Assembly (NCBI GenBank): GCA_937974555.1
Contig: CALJKR010000007.1
Span: forward strand, 1 to 48,844
DNA length: 48,844 nt
Source: an uncultured Flavobacteriales bacterium
GTDB lineage: Bacteria > Bacteroidota > Bacteroidia > Flavobacteriales_D > Sanyastnellaceae
Direction of reading: 5' to 3'
Positions 35,725 through 43,937 of the stretch are shown in pieces. Under the pieces are notes generated by a model that worked only from the letters and a program-made list of their open reading frames with translations, ran no database searches and had not been told where the DNA came from. The position numbers were made by a program, and so were the translations under genes. Positions within the stretch are counted from its first letter, which is position 1. Every line of letters starts with the position of its first letter.

Positions 35725-38121
35725 ATGAGAGTAATATTGGGATTAGTTTTTTCTTTGATGACCCTGAATTTCTGGGCACAAGGAGGTGAAATCAGCGGAA
35801 AGGTTTTTGATGCGAGTAGCAACGAGCCACTATCCTTCGCTACAGTAGTTTTGCAGAACACCAGTTTTGGTGCCTTGTCTGATGAAAAAGGTGACTTTGT
35901 GATCAAAGGGGTAAATCCAGGTCTTTACAACATTATGTGCTCCTTTGTGGGATATCAAAATTTTGTGAAGTACGAAGTGGAAGTCACTACATCCCGTGCA
36001 GTCAACTTACAAATTGGCCTACAACCTGCGCTTAATGGAATCACATTGGTTATTGAAGGGGATAGGAATCGAAACAAGGAAGAGTCACCCATTTCAGTCC
36101 GAAGCATTGGGGCCAATGAAATCAAGAGAAATCCAGGAGGAAATAGGGATTTGTCCAAAGCGATAAGAAGTTTGCCCGGCGTTGCTTCTATTCCCTCTTT
36201 TAGAAATGATATCATTATCCGTGGCGGTGCATCCAGTGAAAATCGTTTCTATATTGATGGTATCGAGATTCCAAACATCAATCACTTTGCTACTCAGGGA
36301 GCCAGTGGAGGCCCTGTGGGGATGATCAATGTGGATTTGATTGATAAGGTTCAATTTTATTCTGGTGCATTCCCAGCCATGCGAGGAAATGCATTGAGCT
36401 CTGTTTTTGAATTTGATTTTAAAGAAGCAAGAAAAGACAAACGGGCGTTCAATGCGGTGCTAGGGACCAGTGATATCGGTTTAACTTGGGATACCCCAAC
36501 TTCCAAAAATTCAGGACTTACATTGTCTATGCGCAGAAGTTATTTGCAAGGTTTATTTAGCGTACTGGGCCTTCCTTTCTTACCTACTTACAACGATATC
36601 AACGCCAAGTGGAAATGGGACATCAACAAGAAAAACAAATTGACTTGGATTGCAATAGGGGCTTTTGACCAGTTTAGATTAAACCTAGATGCCGCCAAGG
36701 ATACAGCAGCAGACAATTATTTAGAGAATAAATACATCTTGGATTATCTGGGCATTTTCAATCAGTGGAGTTACACCACAGGACTAAAGTATGAGCATCT
36801 GATGCCCAACGGCAATTGGGCTGTGATTGTCAGCCGCAACCAATTGCAAAATGACAATTTCAAATACTACAACAACGACGAAAATCTCGGTAAAAAATTC
36901 AATTATTCCTCGCGTGAAACCGAGAACAAATTCAGGGTCGAAAGAAGAATCGTAGGCAATGCAGGATGGAAGGCCAGCTATGGTATTTCCGCGGAGCAAG
37001 CCCAATATACCAACAATGGTTTCAATCAAGTATATATTGTTGCGTTAGACACATTGCAGACTTTTACTTCCAATACCCAGGCTCAACTTCTGAAATACGG
37101 TGGTTTTTTACAAGCGAGCAAAACGATGTTGGATAGTCGATTGGTTCTCTCATATGGAATGCGGGTTGATGGAAACAACTGGGGACCCAACATGAAAGAT
37201 CCTTTCAGACAATTCAGTCCTCGCTTTAGTGCACGTTATGCCTTTGCTCCCCAATGGACTTTCAATATGAATACCGGCAGATATTTTCAATTGCCTGCCT
37301 ACACCTCTTTGGCTTTTGCCAATGGCGGGAGCGGCTTTGTTAACAAGGACATGAAATACATCCGCAATGATCAGTGGGTAGCTGGTTTGGAATACAATTG
37401 GGAAAAAAGAAATACAGTAATTACCCTGGAGGGCTTTTTGAAAAAGTACAGTCAATATCCCATCTCTACCAATTTGGGTGTGAGCCTGGCCAACTTGGGT
37501 GCAGATTTTGGTGTTGTTGGCAACGAAAAGGTTACCTCCACCGGACTTGGCAGAGCATACGGAATGGAGCTTTTGTATCAACAAAAATTATTTAAAAATG
37601 CCTATGGCATTTTGGCTTATACCTGGGTGCGAAGTGAGTTCACCAATTTCAGTGGCAAGTATGCTCCCTCCAGTTGGGATAGTCGTCACATCGTTTCATT
37701 GACCGGAGGAAAGAAATGGGGGAAAAACTGGGAGATTGGTGGTCGATTTGCCCTGAGCGGCGGCCTGCCATATACTCCGGACAATGTCGATGCTTCAATG
37801 CAACGCTTTTACTGGGATCAGTTTGGTTTTGCCCAAACCAATTGGAATTTGGTGAACACAGAAAGAATTTCTGTTTTCCATCAATTGGATATTCGACTGG
37901 ATAAAAAATGGTATTTCACCAAATGGACCCTGGATGCATTCTTGGATGTTCAGAATATATACGGTTTTGCAACAGCACTTAAACCGGCTTTGGATGTGCA
38001 AAGAGATGGTTCAGGTAATCCCATTGTGGATCCCAATGATCCTTCCCGATATTTGCCCAATTATGTGCCCCAATCTTCCGGCTTTAGACAGCCTGCGGTT
38101 GGAATCATTGTTGAGTTGTAA
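35725..38121 (+). CDS. TonB-dependent outer-membrane receptor
   Basis: 798 residues. A signal peptide (ILGLVFSLMTLNFWAQ) is followed by a CarboxypepD_reg-like domain (ISGKVFDASSNEPLSFATV..., FSFVGYQ-type end) at about residues 22-100. The plug comes next with SIRSLPGVA-type KAIRSLPGVASIP and DIIIRGGASSENRFYIDG (about 120-230). The rest is a 22-strand-type beta-barrel ending in VGIIVEL, a normal terminal strand. It imports a bulky ligand with TonB energy; no SusD partner is adjacent, so glycans are not implied. It is not in the family form with a regulatory N-terminal secretin domain. The next gene starts in its stop codon. Confidence 0.92.
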   Translation: MRVILGLVFSLMTLNFWAQGGEISGKVFDASSNEPLSFATVVLQNTSFGALSDEKGDFVIKGVNPGLYNIMCSFVGYQNFVKYEVEVTTSRAVNLQIGLQPALNGITLVIEGDRNRNKEESPISVRSIGANEIKRNPGGNRDLSKAIRSLPGVASIPSFRNDIIIRGGASSENRFYIDGIEIPNINHFATQGASGGPVGMINVDLIDKVQFYSGAFPAMRGNALSSVFEFDFKEARKDKRAFNAVLGTSDIGLTWDTPTSKNSGLTLSMRRSYLQGLFSVLGLPFLPTYNDINAKWKWDINKKNKLTWIAIGAFDQFRLNLDAAKDTAADNYLENKYILDYLGIFNQWSYTTGLKYEHLMPNGNWAVIVSRNQLQNDNFKYYNNDENLGKKFNYSSRETENKFRVERRIVGNAGWKASYGISAEQAQYTNNGFNQVYIVALDTLQTFTSNTQAQLLKYGGFLQASKTMLDSRLVLSYGMRVDGNNWGPNMKDPFRQFSPRFSARYAFAPQWTFNMNTGRYFQLPAYTSLAFANGGSGFVNKDMKYIRNDQWVAGLEYNWEKRNTVITLEGFLKKYSQYPISTNLGVSLANLGADFGVVGNEKVTSTGLGRAYGMELLYQQKLFKNAYGILAYTWVRSEFTNFSGKYAPSSWDSRHIVSLTGGKKWGKNWEIGGRFALSGGLPYTPDNVDASMQRFYWDQFGFAQTNWNLVNTERISVFHQLDIRLDKKWYFTKWTLDAFLDVQNIYGFATALKPALDVQRDGSGNPIVDPNDPSRYLPNYVPQSSGFRQPAVGIIVEL

Positions 38122-38507
38122 TGAGAATAGATAAGTTTCTTTGGTGCGTTCGGCTTTTTAAAACCAGATCCTTGGCTACTGAGCAAGTCAAGCTGGGAAA
38201 GGTTTTGATGAACGGTGAAATGCTCAAACCTTCCAAAGAAATTAAAATTGGCGAGCGGCTCGAAATAAAGCGAGGCCCCGTTTTGTTTTCATTTCAGGTG
38301 CTGGATTTTCCTAAGGCAAGACTGGGAGCCAAGATGGTGGAACATTTTGTGAAAGAGGTGACATCGGAGGAAGAGAAGAAAAAGTGGTTATTATTGCAAG
38401 AACAATTGAAACTTACCCGAGAAAGAGGGACTGGTCGTCCTACAAAAAAGGACAGAAGAGAAATGGATGCTTTCTTGGATTTGATGGATATTGAGGATAC
38501 GGAATAA
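38121..38507 (+). CDS. S4-domain RNA-binding protein (Hsp15-like)
   Basis: 128 residues. The N-terminal S4 domain (MRIDKFLWCVRLFKTRSLATEQVKLG, then VLMNGEMLKPSKEIKIGERLEI) matches Hsp15/RNA-binding S4 proteins. Hsp15 binds 50S subunits carrying nascent chains and helps recycle them. A Lys/Arg-rich C-terminal tail follows (RERGTGRPTKKDRREMD). The ATG shares an A with the receptor's TAA, which couples translation of unrelated genes. Confidence 0.88.
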   Translation: MRIDKFLWCVRLFKTRSLATEQVKLGKVLMNGEMLKPSKEIKIGERLEIKRGPVLFSFQVLDFPKARLGAKMVEHFVKEVTSEEEKKKWLLLQEQLKLTRERGTGRPTKKDRREMDAFLDLMDIEDTE

Positions 38508-38517
38508 CGAAGGCACA

Positions 38518-39105
38518 ATGAATGCACTTTTGATTCAAACCATACGACGGCGGGTGGCGCTGAGCGAAGCGGAAGCGGATTCTCTATGTTCTTTCTTTGA
38601 GAAAAGATCTTTGAAGAAAAAAGAATGGCTTTTTCGCGAAGGGGAAGTGGCGCATTCTGTCGCATTTGTTTGCAGCGGCGTAATGCGCGTTTTTGCGGAT
38701 GACGAACAAGGGCATGAATCGACATTGCAATTTGCCCCTGTTGATTGGTGGGTAACAGATTTGGCAAGTTTCATCAAACAAGAGCCCGCCCTCTGGAAGG
38801 TTGAGGCCATAGAGGCTTCGGAAGTGTTGCTTCTATCCAGAAGCAACCAACTCAGACTGTTTTCCGTTTTGCCGCAAATGGAATCTTATTTTAGAGTGAT
38901 AACAGAAAATGCGCTCGTAGCACAGCAACAACGATTGCAAGATGCCAATTCCGCATCGGCGTTGGAACGATACAAGTCCTTTTGTTTGAAATATCCCTCG
39001 CTGGTGGATACGGTTGCCCAGAAACACATTGCGTCTTATATCGGCGTTTCTCCCGAATTTTTGTCAAAAATGAAATCGGAGATTATCAGAGGAAAACGTT
39101 TTTGA
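38518..39105 (+). CDS. Crp/Fnr family transcription regulator
   Basis: About 195 residues from ATG at 38518, 10 nt after the S4-gene stop. The N-terminal cyclic-nucleotide-binding-like beta-roll is visible (LFREGEVAHSVAFVCSGVMRVF, then APVDWWVTDLASF), followed by a long helix and a C-terminal winged helix (KHIASYIGVSPEFLSKMKSEI). No Fe-S cysteine cluster is present, so it is not an oxygen-sensing Fnr proper; the ligand is unknown. A longer frame starts at TTG 38491 inside the S4 gene. A palindrome resembling a Crp/Fnr site lies 4 nt after its stop, upstream of pirin and yceI. Confidence 0.88.
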   Translation: MNALLIQTIRRRVALSEAEADSLCSFFEKRSLKKKEWLFREGEVAHSVAFVCSGVMRVFADDEQGHESTLQFAPVDWWVTDLASFIKQEPALWKVEAIEASEVLLLSRSNQLRLFSVLPQMESYFRVITENALVAQQQRLQDANSASALERYKSFCLKYPSLVDTVAQKHIASYIGVSPEFLSKMKSEIIRGKRF

Positions 39106-39108
39106 TTT

Positions 39109-39124
39109 CTTAATCTAGATTAAG
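39109..39124. promoter_or_regulatory. Perfect 16-bp palindrome, Crp/Fnr-like operator
   Basis: CTTAATCTAGATTAAG is fully self-complementary. Its core TTAAT-CTAG-ATTAA has the layout of Crp/Fnr sites (TTGAT-N4-ATCAA), with G to A in each half-site. It lies just after the Crp/Fnr-family gene and 22 nt before the pirin promoter's -7 box. Confidence 0.6.
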
Positions 39125-39146
39125 CCATTGTGATTGCTTATGGATG

Positions 39147-39154
39147 CAATTTTG
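39147..39154 (+). promoter_or_regulatory. Probable -7 box of the pirin-yceI operon
   Basis: CAATTTTG differs from TAnnTTTG at the first base. The palindrome lies where an upstream activator of this promoter would bind. The leader to the pirin start would be about 85-95 nt, with no gene seen in it. Confidence 0.4.
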
Positions 39155-39243
39155 CACCGTAAGTTGAAAACAATGGACCGCAAGTCAATGGACTCCCTTG
39201 CTGGATCAACCAGTTGGATTCAACCACTTTCCCGATCAAAAAA

Positions 39244-39969
39244 ATGGAAAAAATGGAAAATTTTATATTTCATTCAGCGGACTCAAGAGGTCTTGCCGAT
39301 CACGGTTGGTTAAAGTCCAGACATTCTTTTAGTTTTGCACAATATTACAACCCTGAGCGAATGCACTTTGGTGTTTTGCGTGTGTTGAATGATGACCACA
39401 TCACAGGTGGTTCTGGTTTTGGTACCCACCCACATGATAACATGGAGATCATCAGTATTCCCCTGCAAGGCGCACTGCAACACAAGGACAGCATGGGCAA
39501 TAAGGCGGTGATTGTAGAAGGAGATATTCAAGTAATGAGTGCGGGTACTGGAATTCAACACAGTGAATACAACAACCATCCCCAAGAGGATTGTCGTTTT
39601 TTGCAAATCTGGCTTTTTCCCAATAAAAAGAATGTTGAACCAAGGTATGATCAAATTTCATTGAAATTGGAAGACCGAAAAAACAAACTGCAACAAATTC
39701 TCTCGCCTCACCAAGACGATGATGGCGTTTGGATTCATCAAAATGCGTGGTTTCACATGACCCAATTGGATGCCAATCAACAAGTGAATTATGAACTCAA
39801 GCAAAGCGGCAACGGGGTTTATTTCTTTGTTCTGTCTGGAGAGGTAAATGTGAATGGAAAGGCGCTACAAACACGCGACGGTTTGGGAGTTTGGAATCAA
39901 AATGATTTCCAGATTACGGCGAGCAGTGATGCGGAAATATTATTAATGGAAGTACCAATGACTTTATAA
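39244..39969 (+). CDS. Pirin family protein
   Basis: About 241 residues (ATG 39244; ATG 39253 also possible). It is a double-domain cupin. The N-terminal domain has GLADHGWLKSRHSFSFAQYY, GFGTHPHDNMEIISI and GTGIQHSEYN, which supply the His/Glu metal ligands. The C-terminal cupin has FVLSGEVNVNGKAL and ends EILLMEVPM. Pirins bind iron and some act as quercetin dioxygenases or redox-sensing cofactors. It lies behind the Crp/Fnr-like operator and is followed after 16 nt by a YceI gene. Confidence 0.93.
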   Translation: MEKMENFIFHSADSRGLADHGWLKSRHSFSFAQYYNPERMHFGVLRVLNDDHITGGSGFGTHPHDNMEIISIPLQGALQHKDSMGNKAVIVEGDIQVMSAGTGIQHSEYNNHPQEDCRFLQIWLFPNKKNVEPRYDQISLKLEDRKNKLQQILSPHQDDDGVWIHQNAWFHMTQLDANQQVNYELKQSGNGVYFFVLSGEVNVNGKALQTRDGLGVWNQNDFQITASSDAEILLMEVPMTL

Positions 39970-39985
39970 TTCAAAAAAAAGAAAA

Positions 39986-40513
39986 ATGAAAAAACAATGG
40001 AATCTGGACTTGGTCCACAGTGAAGTGTCTTTTAAAATTAGACACATGATGATCTCTAACGTATCGGGAATTTTCCAAACGGCACAAGCCACTTTGTTGG
40101 CTGCAAATGAGGATTTTTCAGATGCTGAAATCAGTTTCGAAGCGGATGTAAACAGCATCAATACCAGCAATGCTCAACGCGATGAGCATTTGATCTCTGC
40201 TGATTTTTTTGATGCCGCTCAATTCCCTAAAATCAGTTTCAAGTCTTCAAGTTTTGATAAAAAATCAGAAGGGGTTTATCAATTGAATGGTGAGTTGACC
40301 ATCCGTGATGTCACTCGACCCATCTCTTTAGATGTTGAATACACAGGTACGGTAGTAGATCCATATGGTCAAACCAAAGCAGGTTTTGAAATGAATGGAA
40401 AAATTAGCCGAAGTGAGTTTGGATTGACATGGAGTGCAGTAACAGAGGCCGGAGGCGTAGTGTTGGGTGATGATGTGAAGTTGATTTTCTCTATTCAAAT
40501 GGTGGCTGCTTAA
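39986..40513 (+). CDS. YceI family lipid-binding protein
   Basis: 175 residues forming the YceI lipocalin-like barrel: WNLDLVHSEVSFKIRHMMISNVSG at the start (given in part), SINTSNAQRDEHLISADFFDA, FKSSSF, ELTIRDVTRPISLDVEYTG, and SRSEFGLTW. YceI barrels bind polyisoprenoids or similar amphiphiles. No signal peptide is present, so this copy is cytoplasmic, unlike E. coli YceI. Pirin-YceI pairs are common in Bacteroidota. A terminator follows. Confidence 0.93.
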   Translation: MKKQWNLDLVHSEVSFKIRHMMISNVSGIFQTAQATLLAANEDFSDAEISFEADVNSINTSNAQRDEHLISADFFDAAQFPKISFKSSSFDKKSEGVYQLNGELTIRDVTRPISLDVEYTGTVVDPYGQTKAGFEMNGKISRSEFGLTWSAVTEAGGVVLGDDVKLIFSIQMVAA

Positions 40514-40537
40514 TTATTGAAAAAAAATAAGGAGAAG

Positions 40538-40559
40538 GGGAGCGTATGCTCCCTTTTTT
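40538..40559 (+). terminator. Rho-independent terminator after yceI
   Basis: GGGAGC (40538-40543), loop GTAT, GCTCCC (40548-40553), then TTTTTT (40554-40559). Confidence 0.85.
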
Positions 40560-40625
40560 ATTTCCAAATTTTTAGGCCTATAATTTATATGAATATTATG
40601 CGCATTTGTGGTTGCAAATTGCGGC

Positions 40626-41639
40626 ATGGATTTGAAAAAAGAATGGACATTTCAGATTTTTTTTTGGAATCAAATGCGCGGTGTGGTGTGGCGCACGACG
40701 CAGGGAGATGAAGTCCAGATTGCCGATTGTGGGTTTTGGAATTTTGCGGATGGTCCTGATTTTTTGGAGGTGGAGGGCACACTCAATGGCGAGTTATGGA
40801 AGGGTCCGGTGGAAATTCACAGGAGTTCTACCGATTGGTATCGTCATCAACATGAAAAAGACGATGCATACAACAGGGTATGGTTGCATGTGGTATACAC
40901 GCTGGGAGATCGGAATCCCGATATCCCTACTATTGTGCTAAAGGATCAGTGGATGCCTGATTCTTCTCTGTGGAATCGTCCCATTATTGCAGACCATGTG
41001 TTTAGTTGGGAAACCAAAAAAATGCGTTGGCAGAATTGGACTTTTAATTTTTCAATACCCGATGCCAAGATGATTGCGCTGTCCCGGACTTTAGGAAGGC
41101 ACACCCAAGGCGAGGCCATGGAAATGTGGGCCAAAAGCATTCCTTGGTCCAAGATTCCCCAGCATTGGACCTTGCTGCAGATTCATGCTTTTTTTCATTG
41201 GATGGCGGGACATTTGGATCAAGCCCAGGCCACGGACGATTATGTTCAATGTCTATTGAATCAACAAGAGGTATTTCATTGGGCTTCTGATCTGCCCCGA
41301 CACAACATCCCTTGGAGAAAAAGGGTGAGCATGATGGCAAGACCCCATTTTAAGGTGGCGCAGATGGCACAATTGTTTTTTGGTTTGCGATTATGGAGTA
41401 GCCATGATGTTTGGAATACCGCTTTTGTCTCCTTGGTTTTGCAGAACTTGAATGTTCCGGAGTATTGGCAATGGCATTATCAACTGGGACAACCCATGAA
41501 GTCCAAACAGTCGATTCAAATGTCTTGCAATGCCATTGAATCTGTCGTGGGAAATCTTTCTGTTTTTATCTTAGAAGAAAATTTATCATCTTTGAAAAAA
41601 AACGATTACCATGATCAGAATCATTTCGGGCTACTTTGA
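40626..41639 (+). CDS. DUF2851 family protein, short form
   Basis: About 337 residues with the DUF2851 signatures GPDFLEVEGTL, WKGPVEIHRSSTDWYRH and YNRVWLHVVYTL near the N-terminus; it is rich in Trp, His and Phe. Family function is unknown. From memory, typical members are longer (about 420 residues) and end with a Cys-rich motif; this one stops soon after the conserved MSCNAIESVVGN region, so the C-terminal part seems missing. ATG 40626 is chosen over GTG 40608. A PspC-like gene overlaps its end by 29 nt. Confidence 0.82.
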   Translation: MDLKKEWTFQIFFWNQMRGVVWRTTQGDEVQIADCGFWNFADGPDFLEVEGTLNGELWKGPVEIHRSSTDWYRHQHEKDDAYNRVWLHVVYTLGDRNPDIPTIVLKDQWMPDSSLWNRPIIADHVFSWETKKMRWQNWTFNFSIPDAKMIALSRTLGRHTQGEAMEMWAKSIPWSKIPQHWTLLQIHAFFHWMAGHLDQAQATDDYVQCLLNQQEVFHWASDLPRHNIPWRKRVSMMARPHFKVAQMAQLFFGLRLWSSHDVWNTAFVSLVLQNLNVPEYWQWHYQLGQPMKSKQSIQMSCNAIESVVGNLSVFILEENLSSLKKNDYHDQNHFGLL

Positions 41640-41835
41640 GAAAAAGGCATACGGTGTGTGCAGTGCCATCGCTGATAGAATGGGATTGCGTGCAAAGAAT
41701 GTACGTTTGAGTTTTATTTACCTGAGCTTCCTTACCGTGGGATCCCCCGTGGGGCTTTACTTAATTCTTCTTTTTTGGAGAAGAAACAGGCATGTATTCA
41801 AGCCCTGGCTTTGGGGACAAAGGAAGTTTGAATAA
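41611..41835 (+). CDS. PspC-domain membrane protein
   Basis: 74 residues. The PspC domain is clear: FEKKAYGVCSAIADRMGLRA, then a hydrophobic segment VGSPVGLYLILLFW with a short charged tail. PspC proteins act in envelope-stress responses. It overlaps the DUF2851 gene, and this pairing is usual in Bacteroidota. A -7-like CATCTTTG (41587-41594) precedes it. Confidence 0.82.
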   Translation: MIRIISGYFEKKAYGVCSAIADRMGLRAKNVRLSFIYLSFLTVGSPVGLYLILLFWRRNRHVFKPWLWGQRKFE

Positions 41836-41897
41836 GGTGAAGGTAATGGGTCACTGCGAAACTTGCATTTAAGTCCGTTTGAAATAGAAACATCGAT

Positions 41898-41905
41898 TAT
41901 ATTTG
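41898..41905 (+). promoter_or_regulatory. -7 box (TATATTTG) of tRNA-Ser
   Basis: TATATTTG matches TAnnTTTG and ends 11 nt before the tRNA. A TTTG at 41878-41881, 16 nt upstream, may be the -33 element, though that spacing is slightly short. Confidence 0.55.
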
Positions 41906-41916
41906 CCACCGCAAAA

Positions 41917-42007
41917 GGAGACGTGTCCGAGTGGTTGAAGGAGCACGCCTGGAAAGTGTGTATACGTCAAAAGCGTATCGAGAGTTCGAATCTCTCCGTC
42001 TCCGCCA
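41917..42007 (+). tRNA. tRNA-Ser (anticodon GGA)
   Basis: A class II tRNA of 91 nt including encoded CCA (42005-42007). The acceptor arm GGAGACG pairs with CGTCTCC. The anticodon stem CACGC/GTGTG encloses loop CTGGAAA with anticodon GGA, reading UCC/UCU Ser codons. A long variable arm (TATACG...CGTATC) and T-arm GAGAG-TTCGAAT-CTCTC follow. Short reading frames across this region are not genes. Confidence 0.96.
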
Positions 42008-42014
42008 AAAAATC

Positions 42015-42038
42015 AAATGCCCCATTGGGGCATTTTTT
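42015..42038 (+). terminator. Rho-independent terminator after tRNA-Ser
   Basis: A 9-bp stem AAATGCCCC/GGGGCATTT (42015-42023 and 42027-42035) with loop ATT, followed by more T residues to 42038. It starts 8 nt after the tRNA CCA end. Confidence 0.88.
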
Positions 42039-42110
42039 ATGCAAAAGTTACAATACCCTGCTTGTTTAAAAAGTGTAACTACGGAGTACAATCTTGCACA
42101 TCTGTTTTTT

Positions 42111-42118
42111 TAAATTTG
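42111..42118 (+). promoter_or_regulatory. -7 box (TAAATTTG) of the SAM-hydrolase operon
   Basis: TAAATTTG matches TAnnTTTG and ends 5 nt before ATG 42124, supporting that start over the upstream TTG at 42094. Confidence 0.5.
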
Positions 42119-42123
42119 TAAGA

Positions 42124-42927
42124 ATGTCAATCGTCACCTTCATCACCGATTACGGTCCCCGAGACTACCATGTCGCAATTGCCAAAGCGCAATTGTTGAA
42201 TTGGGCACCAACGGCCATTGTGGTTGACATTGCCCATGGTGTTGAACATTTTGATTTGGTTGAAACCGCTTACCTCATGCGTTCGTGTTGGAAATCTTTT
42301 CCGATGGGTACAACCCATGTTTTGGGCGTTAAATCAGAACTCACACGATTGCCGCTGGTGGCTGTAAAAGACAATCAATATTTTATTTCTTCCGATAACG
42401 GCGTTCTGAACATGATTTTTGATGGGGCTCCAGACGAGATCTATGAGATTGACCTTCCCATTCAAGACAATGACATGTCTTTTCCGTTGGGCAATATCTT
42501 CATGCAAATAGCGGCGCACCTTTCACGTGGAGGTCAACCCCAGATGATTGGCAAAAGAACCGATGAATGGAAACATCAAGATTTCCCCAAAGCATATTTG
42601 AGTGCTGGGGGAATTCAATGCCAGGTGATCCATATTGATGATTATGGAAATATGGTCCTGAATTTTACCAAACAGATGTTTGAAGATTATATCGGTAGAA
42701 GAAGCTTTATTATTCATGCACGGGCCACCCACAAGTCAGGACTTCGATCCATTTTTAATTCGCTGCACCCTGCAGAATTGGGCGATGGAATTCCGTTCGC
42801 TACTTGGGGAGAAAATGGATATTTGGTGATTGCCATGAAAAATGCAACTTTGATCAATGGCGGCGGTGCCGCACGCTTGATGGGTTACGGAAAAATGTCG
42901 AACTTATTCATCGAAATCAATGATTAA
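42124..42927 (+). CDS. S-adenosyl-L-methionine hydrolase (adenosine-forming)
   Basis: About 267 residues, the DUF62/SAM hydroxide adenosyltransferase family, which splits SAM with water to adenosine and methionine. Visible family signatures are VTFITDYGPRDYHVAIAK with the conserved Asp, THVLGVKSE, FISSDNGVLNMIF, and the C-terminal barrel with IDDYGNMVLNF and WGENGYLVIAMKNATLINGG. It overlaps the next gene by 8 nt. Confidence 0.9.
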   Translation: MSIVTFITDYGPRDYHVAIAKAQLLNWAPTAIVVDIAHGVEHFDLVETAYLMRSCWKSFPMGTTHVLGVKSELTRLPLVAVKDNQYFISSDNGVLNMIFDGAPDEIYEIDLPIQDNDMSFPLGNIFMQIAAHLSRGGQPQMIGKRTDEWKHQDFPKAYLSAGGIQCQVIHIDDYGNMVLNFTKQMFEDYIGRRSFIIHARATHKSGLRSIFNSLHPAELGDGIPFATWGENGYLVIAMKNATLINGGGAARLMGYGKMSNLFIEIND

Positions 42928-43204
42928 ACGTGTCGTTCGAATGACTTTCGCTCCGGAGAACTGTGAGGCGTTTGAGTCTTTGTTTTTGCAATACAGAGAG
43001 AAAATTAGAAATACCCCTGGATGTCTTCATTTGGAATGGTGGCAGCAGGTAGATGAATCCAATGTATACTACACCTTTTCTCACTGGGAGTCGGTTGAGG
43101 CCTTGGAAAATTATAAGAATACAGATACGTTTAAAACCGTTTGGCCCTTGACCAAGGCGCTTTTTGCTGCAGCACCGCAAGCCTGGTCAGTAAATATGAA
43201 ATGA
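42920..43204 (+). CDS. ABM-domain (quinol monooxygenase-like) protein
   Basis: 94 residues, a single dimeric alpha-beta barrel domain of the antibiotic biosynthesis monooxygenase type. RVVRMTFAPENCEAF, then NTPGCLHLEWWQQVDESNVYYTFSHWES and the C-terminal helix KTVWPLTKALF fit. Such proteins act as quinone- or heme-related monooxygenases, but the substrate is unknown. It overlaps the SAM-hydrolase gene by 8 nt and is followed by gldF after 1 nt. Confidence 0.83.
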   Translation: MIKRVVRMTFAPENCEAFESLFLQYREKIRNTPGCLHLEWWQQVDESNVYYTFSHWESVEALENYKNTDTFKTVWPLTKALFAAAPQAWSVNMK

Positions 43205-43205
43205 T

Positions 43206-43937
43206 ATGAAAGCACTTTTATTAAAGGAATTAAGAAGTTTCCTTAGCTCATTGATCGGATATGTCGTCATGGCCGTTTTCCTATTGATTACGGGTTTGTT
43301 TTTGTGGGTTTTTCCCGGAGATACCAACGTTTTGGATATGGGTTTCTCTTCATTGGATGGGTTGTTCTTTGTTACACCTTGGGTGTTTATCTTTTTGATA
43401 CCCGCCATCACCATGCGCAGTTTCTCTGAAGAAAGAAGAACAGGTACCATAGAATTGCTTTTGACCAAACCGTTATCGGAGTGGCAAATCGTAATGGCCA
43501 AATTTTGGGCAGGCTTGATATTGGTGGTGATTGCATTGATTCCCACCTTGGTTTATTACATCACGGTTTATCGCTTGGGAAGCCCAGTGGGAAATTTGGA
43601 TTCAGGTGGAATTTGGGGCTCATACCTGGGCTTGATTTTCTTGGCCTCTGCTTATGTTTCTATTGGTCTCTTTTGCTCTTCATTGACAGACAACCAAATT
43701 GTTGCATTCCTTGCCGCTGCGCTGTTGACTTTTGTGATTTACAGTGGCTTTCAATCGATCGCCAGTTTCGATCTTTTGGGATCTGCGGATTCTTATTTGA
43801 GTAACCTGGGTATGCAATCGCATTTCAACTCTCTGGGTAGAGGAGTGGTGGACTCTCGAGATGTGGTGTATTTTGTGATTCTCTCGGCTATTTTTCTGAT
43901 GCTGACCCGTTTGGTTTTACTCAGTCGCAAGTGGTAA
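43206..43937 (+). CDS. gldF: Gliding-motility ABC transporter permease GldF
   Basis: 243 residues with six membrane segments. It matches GldF: MKALLLKELRSFLSSLIGYV at the start, then FFVTPWVFIFLIPAITMRSFSEERRTGTIELLLTKPLSEW (given in part) and ILVVIALIPTLVYYITVY. GldF with GldA (ATPase) and GldG forms an ABC complex needed for gliding in Flavobacterium johnsoniae. gldG is usually the next gene, but here a convergent gene follows with no gap. Confidence 0.92.
   Translation: MKALLLKELRSFLSSLIGYVVMAVFLLITGLFLWVFPGDTNVLDMGFSSLDGLFFVTPWVFIFLIPAITMRSFSEERRTGTIELLLTKPLSEWQIVMAKFWAGLILVVIALIPTLVYYITVYRLGSPVGNLDSGGIWGSYLGLIFLASAYVSIGLFCSSLTDNQIVAFLAAALLTFVIYSGFQSIASFDLLGSADSYLSNLGMQSHFNSLGRGVVDSRDVVYFVILSAIFLMLTRLVLLSRKW

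Noticed and set aside
41863..42113. Three short open frames over the tRNA region
   Set aside because: They overlap a complete tRNA-Ser gene and its terminator.
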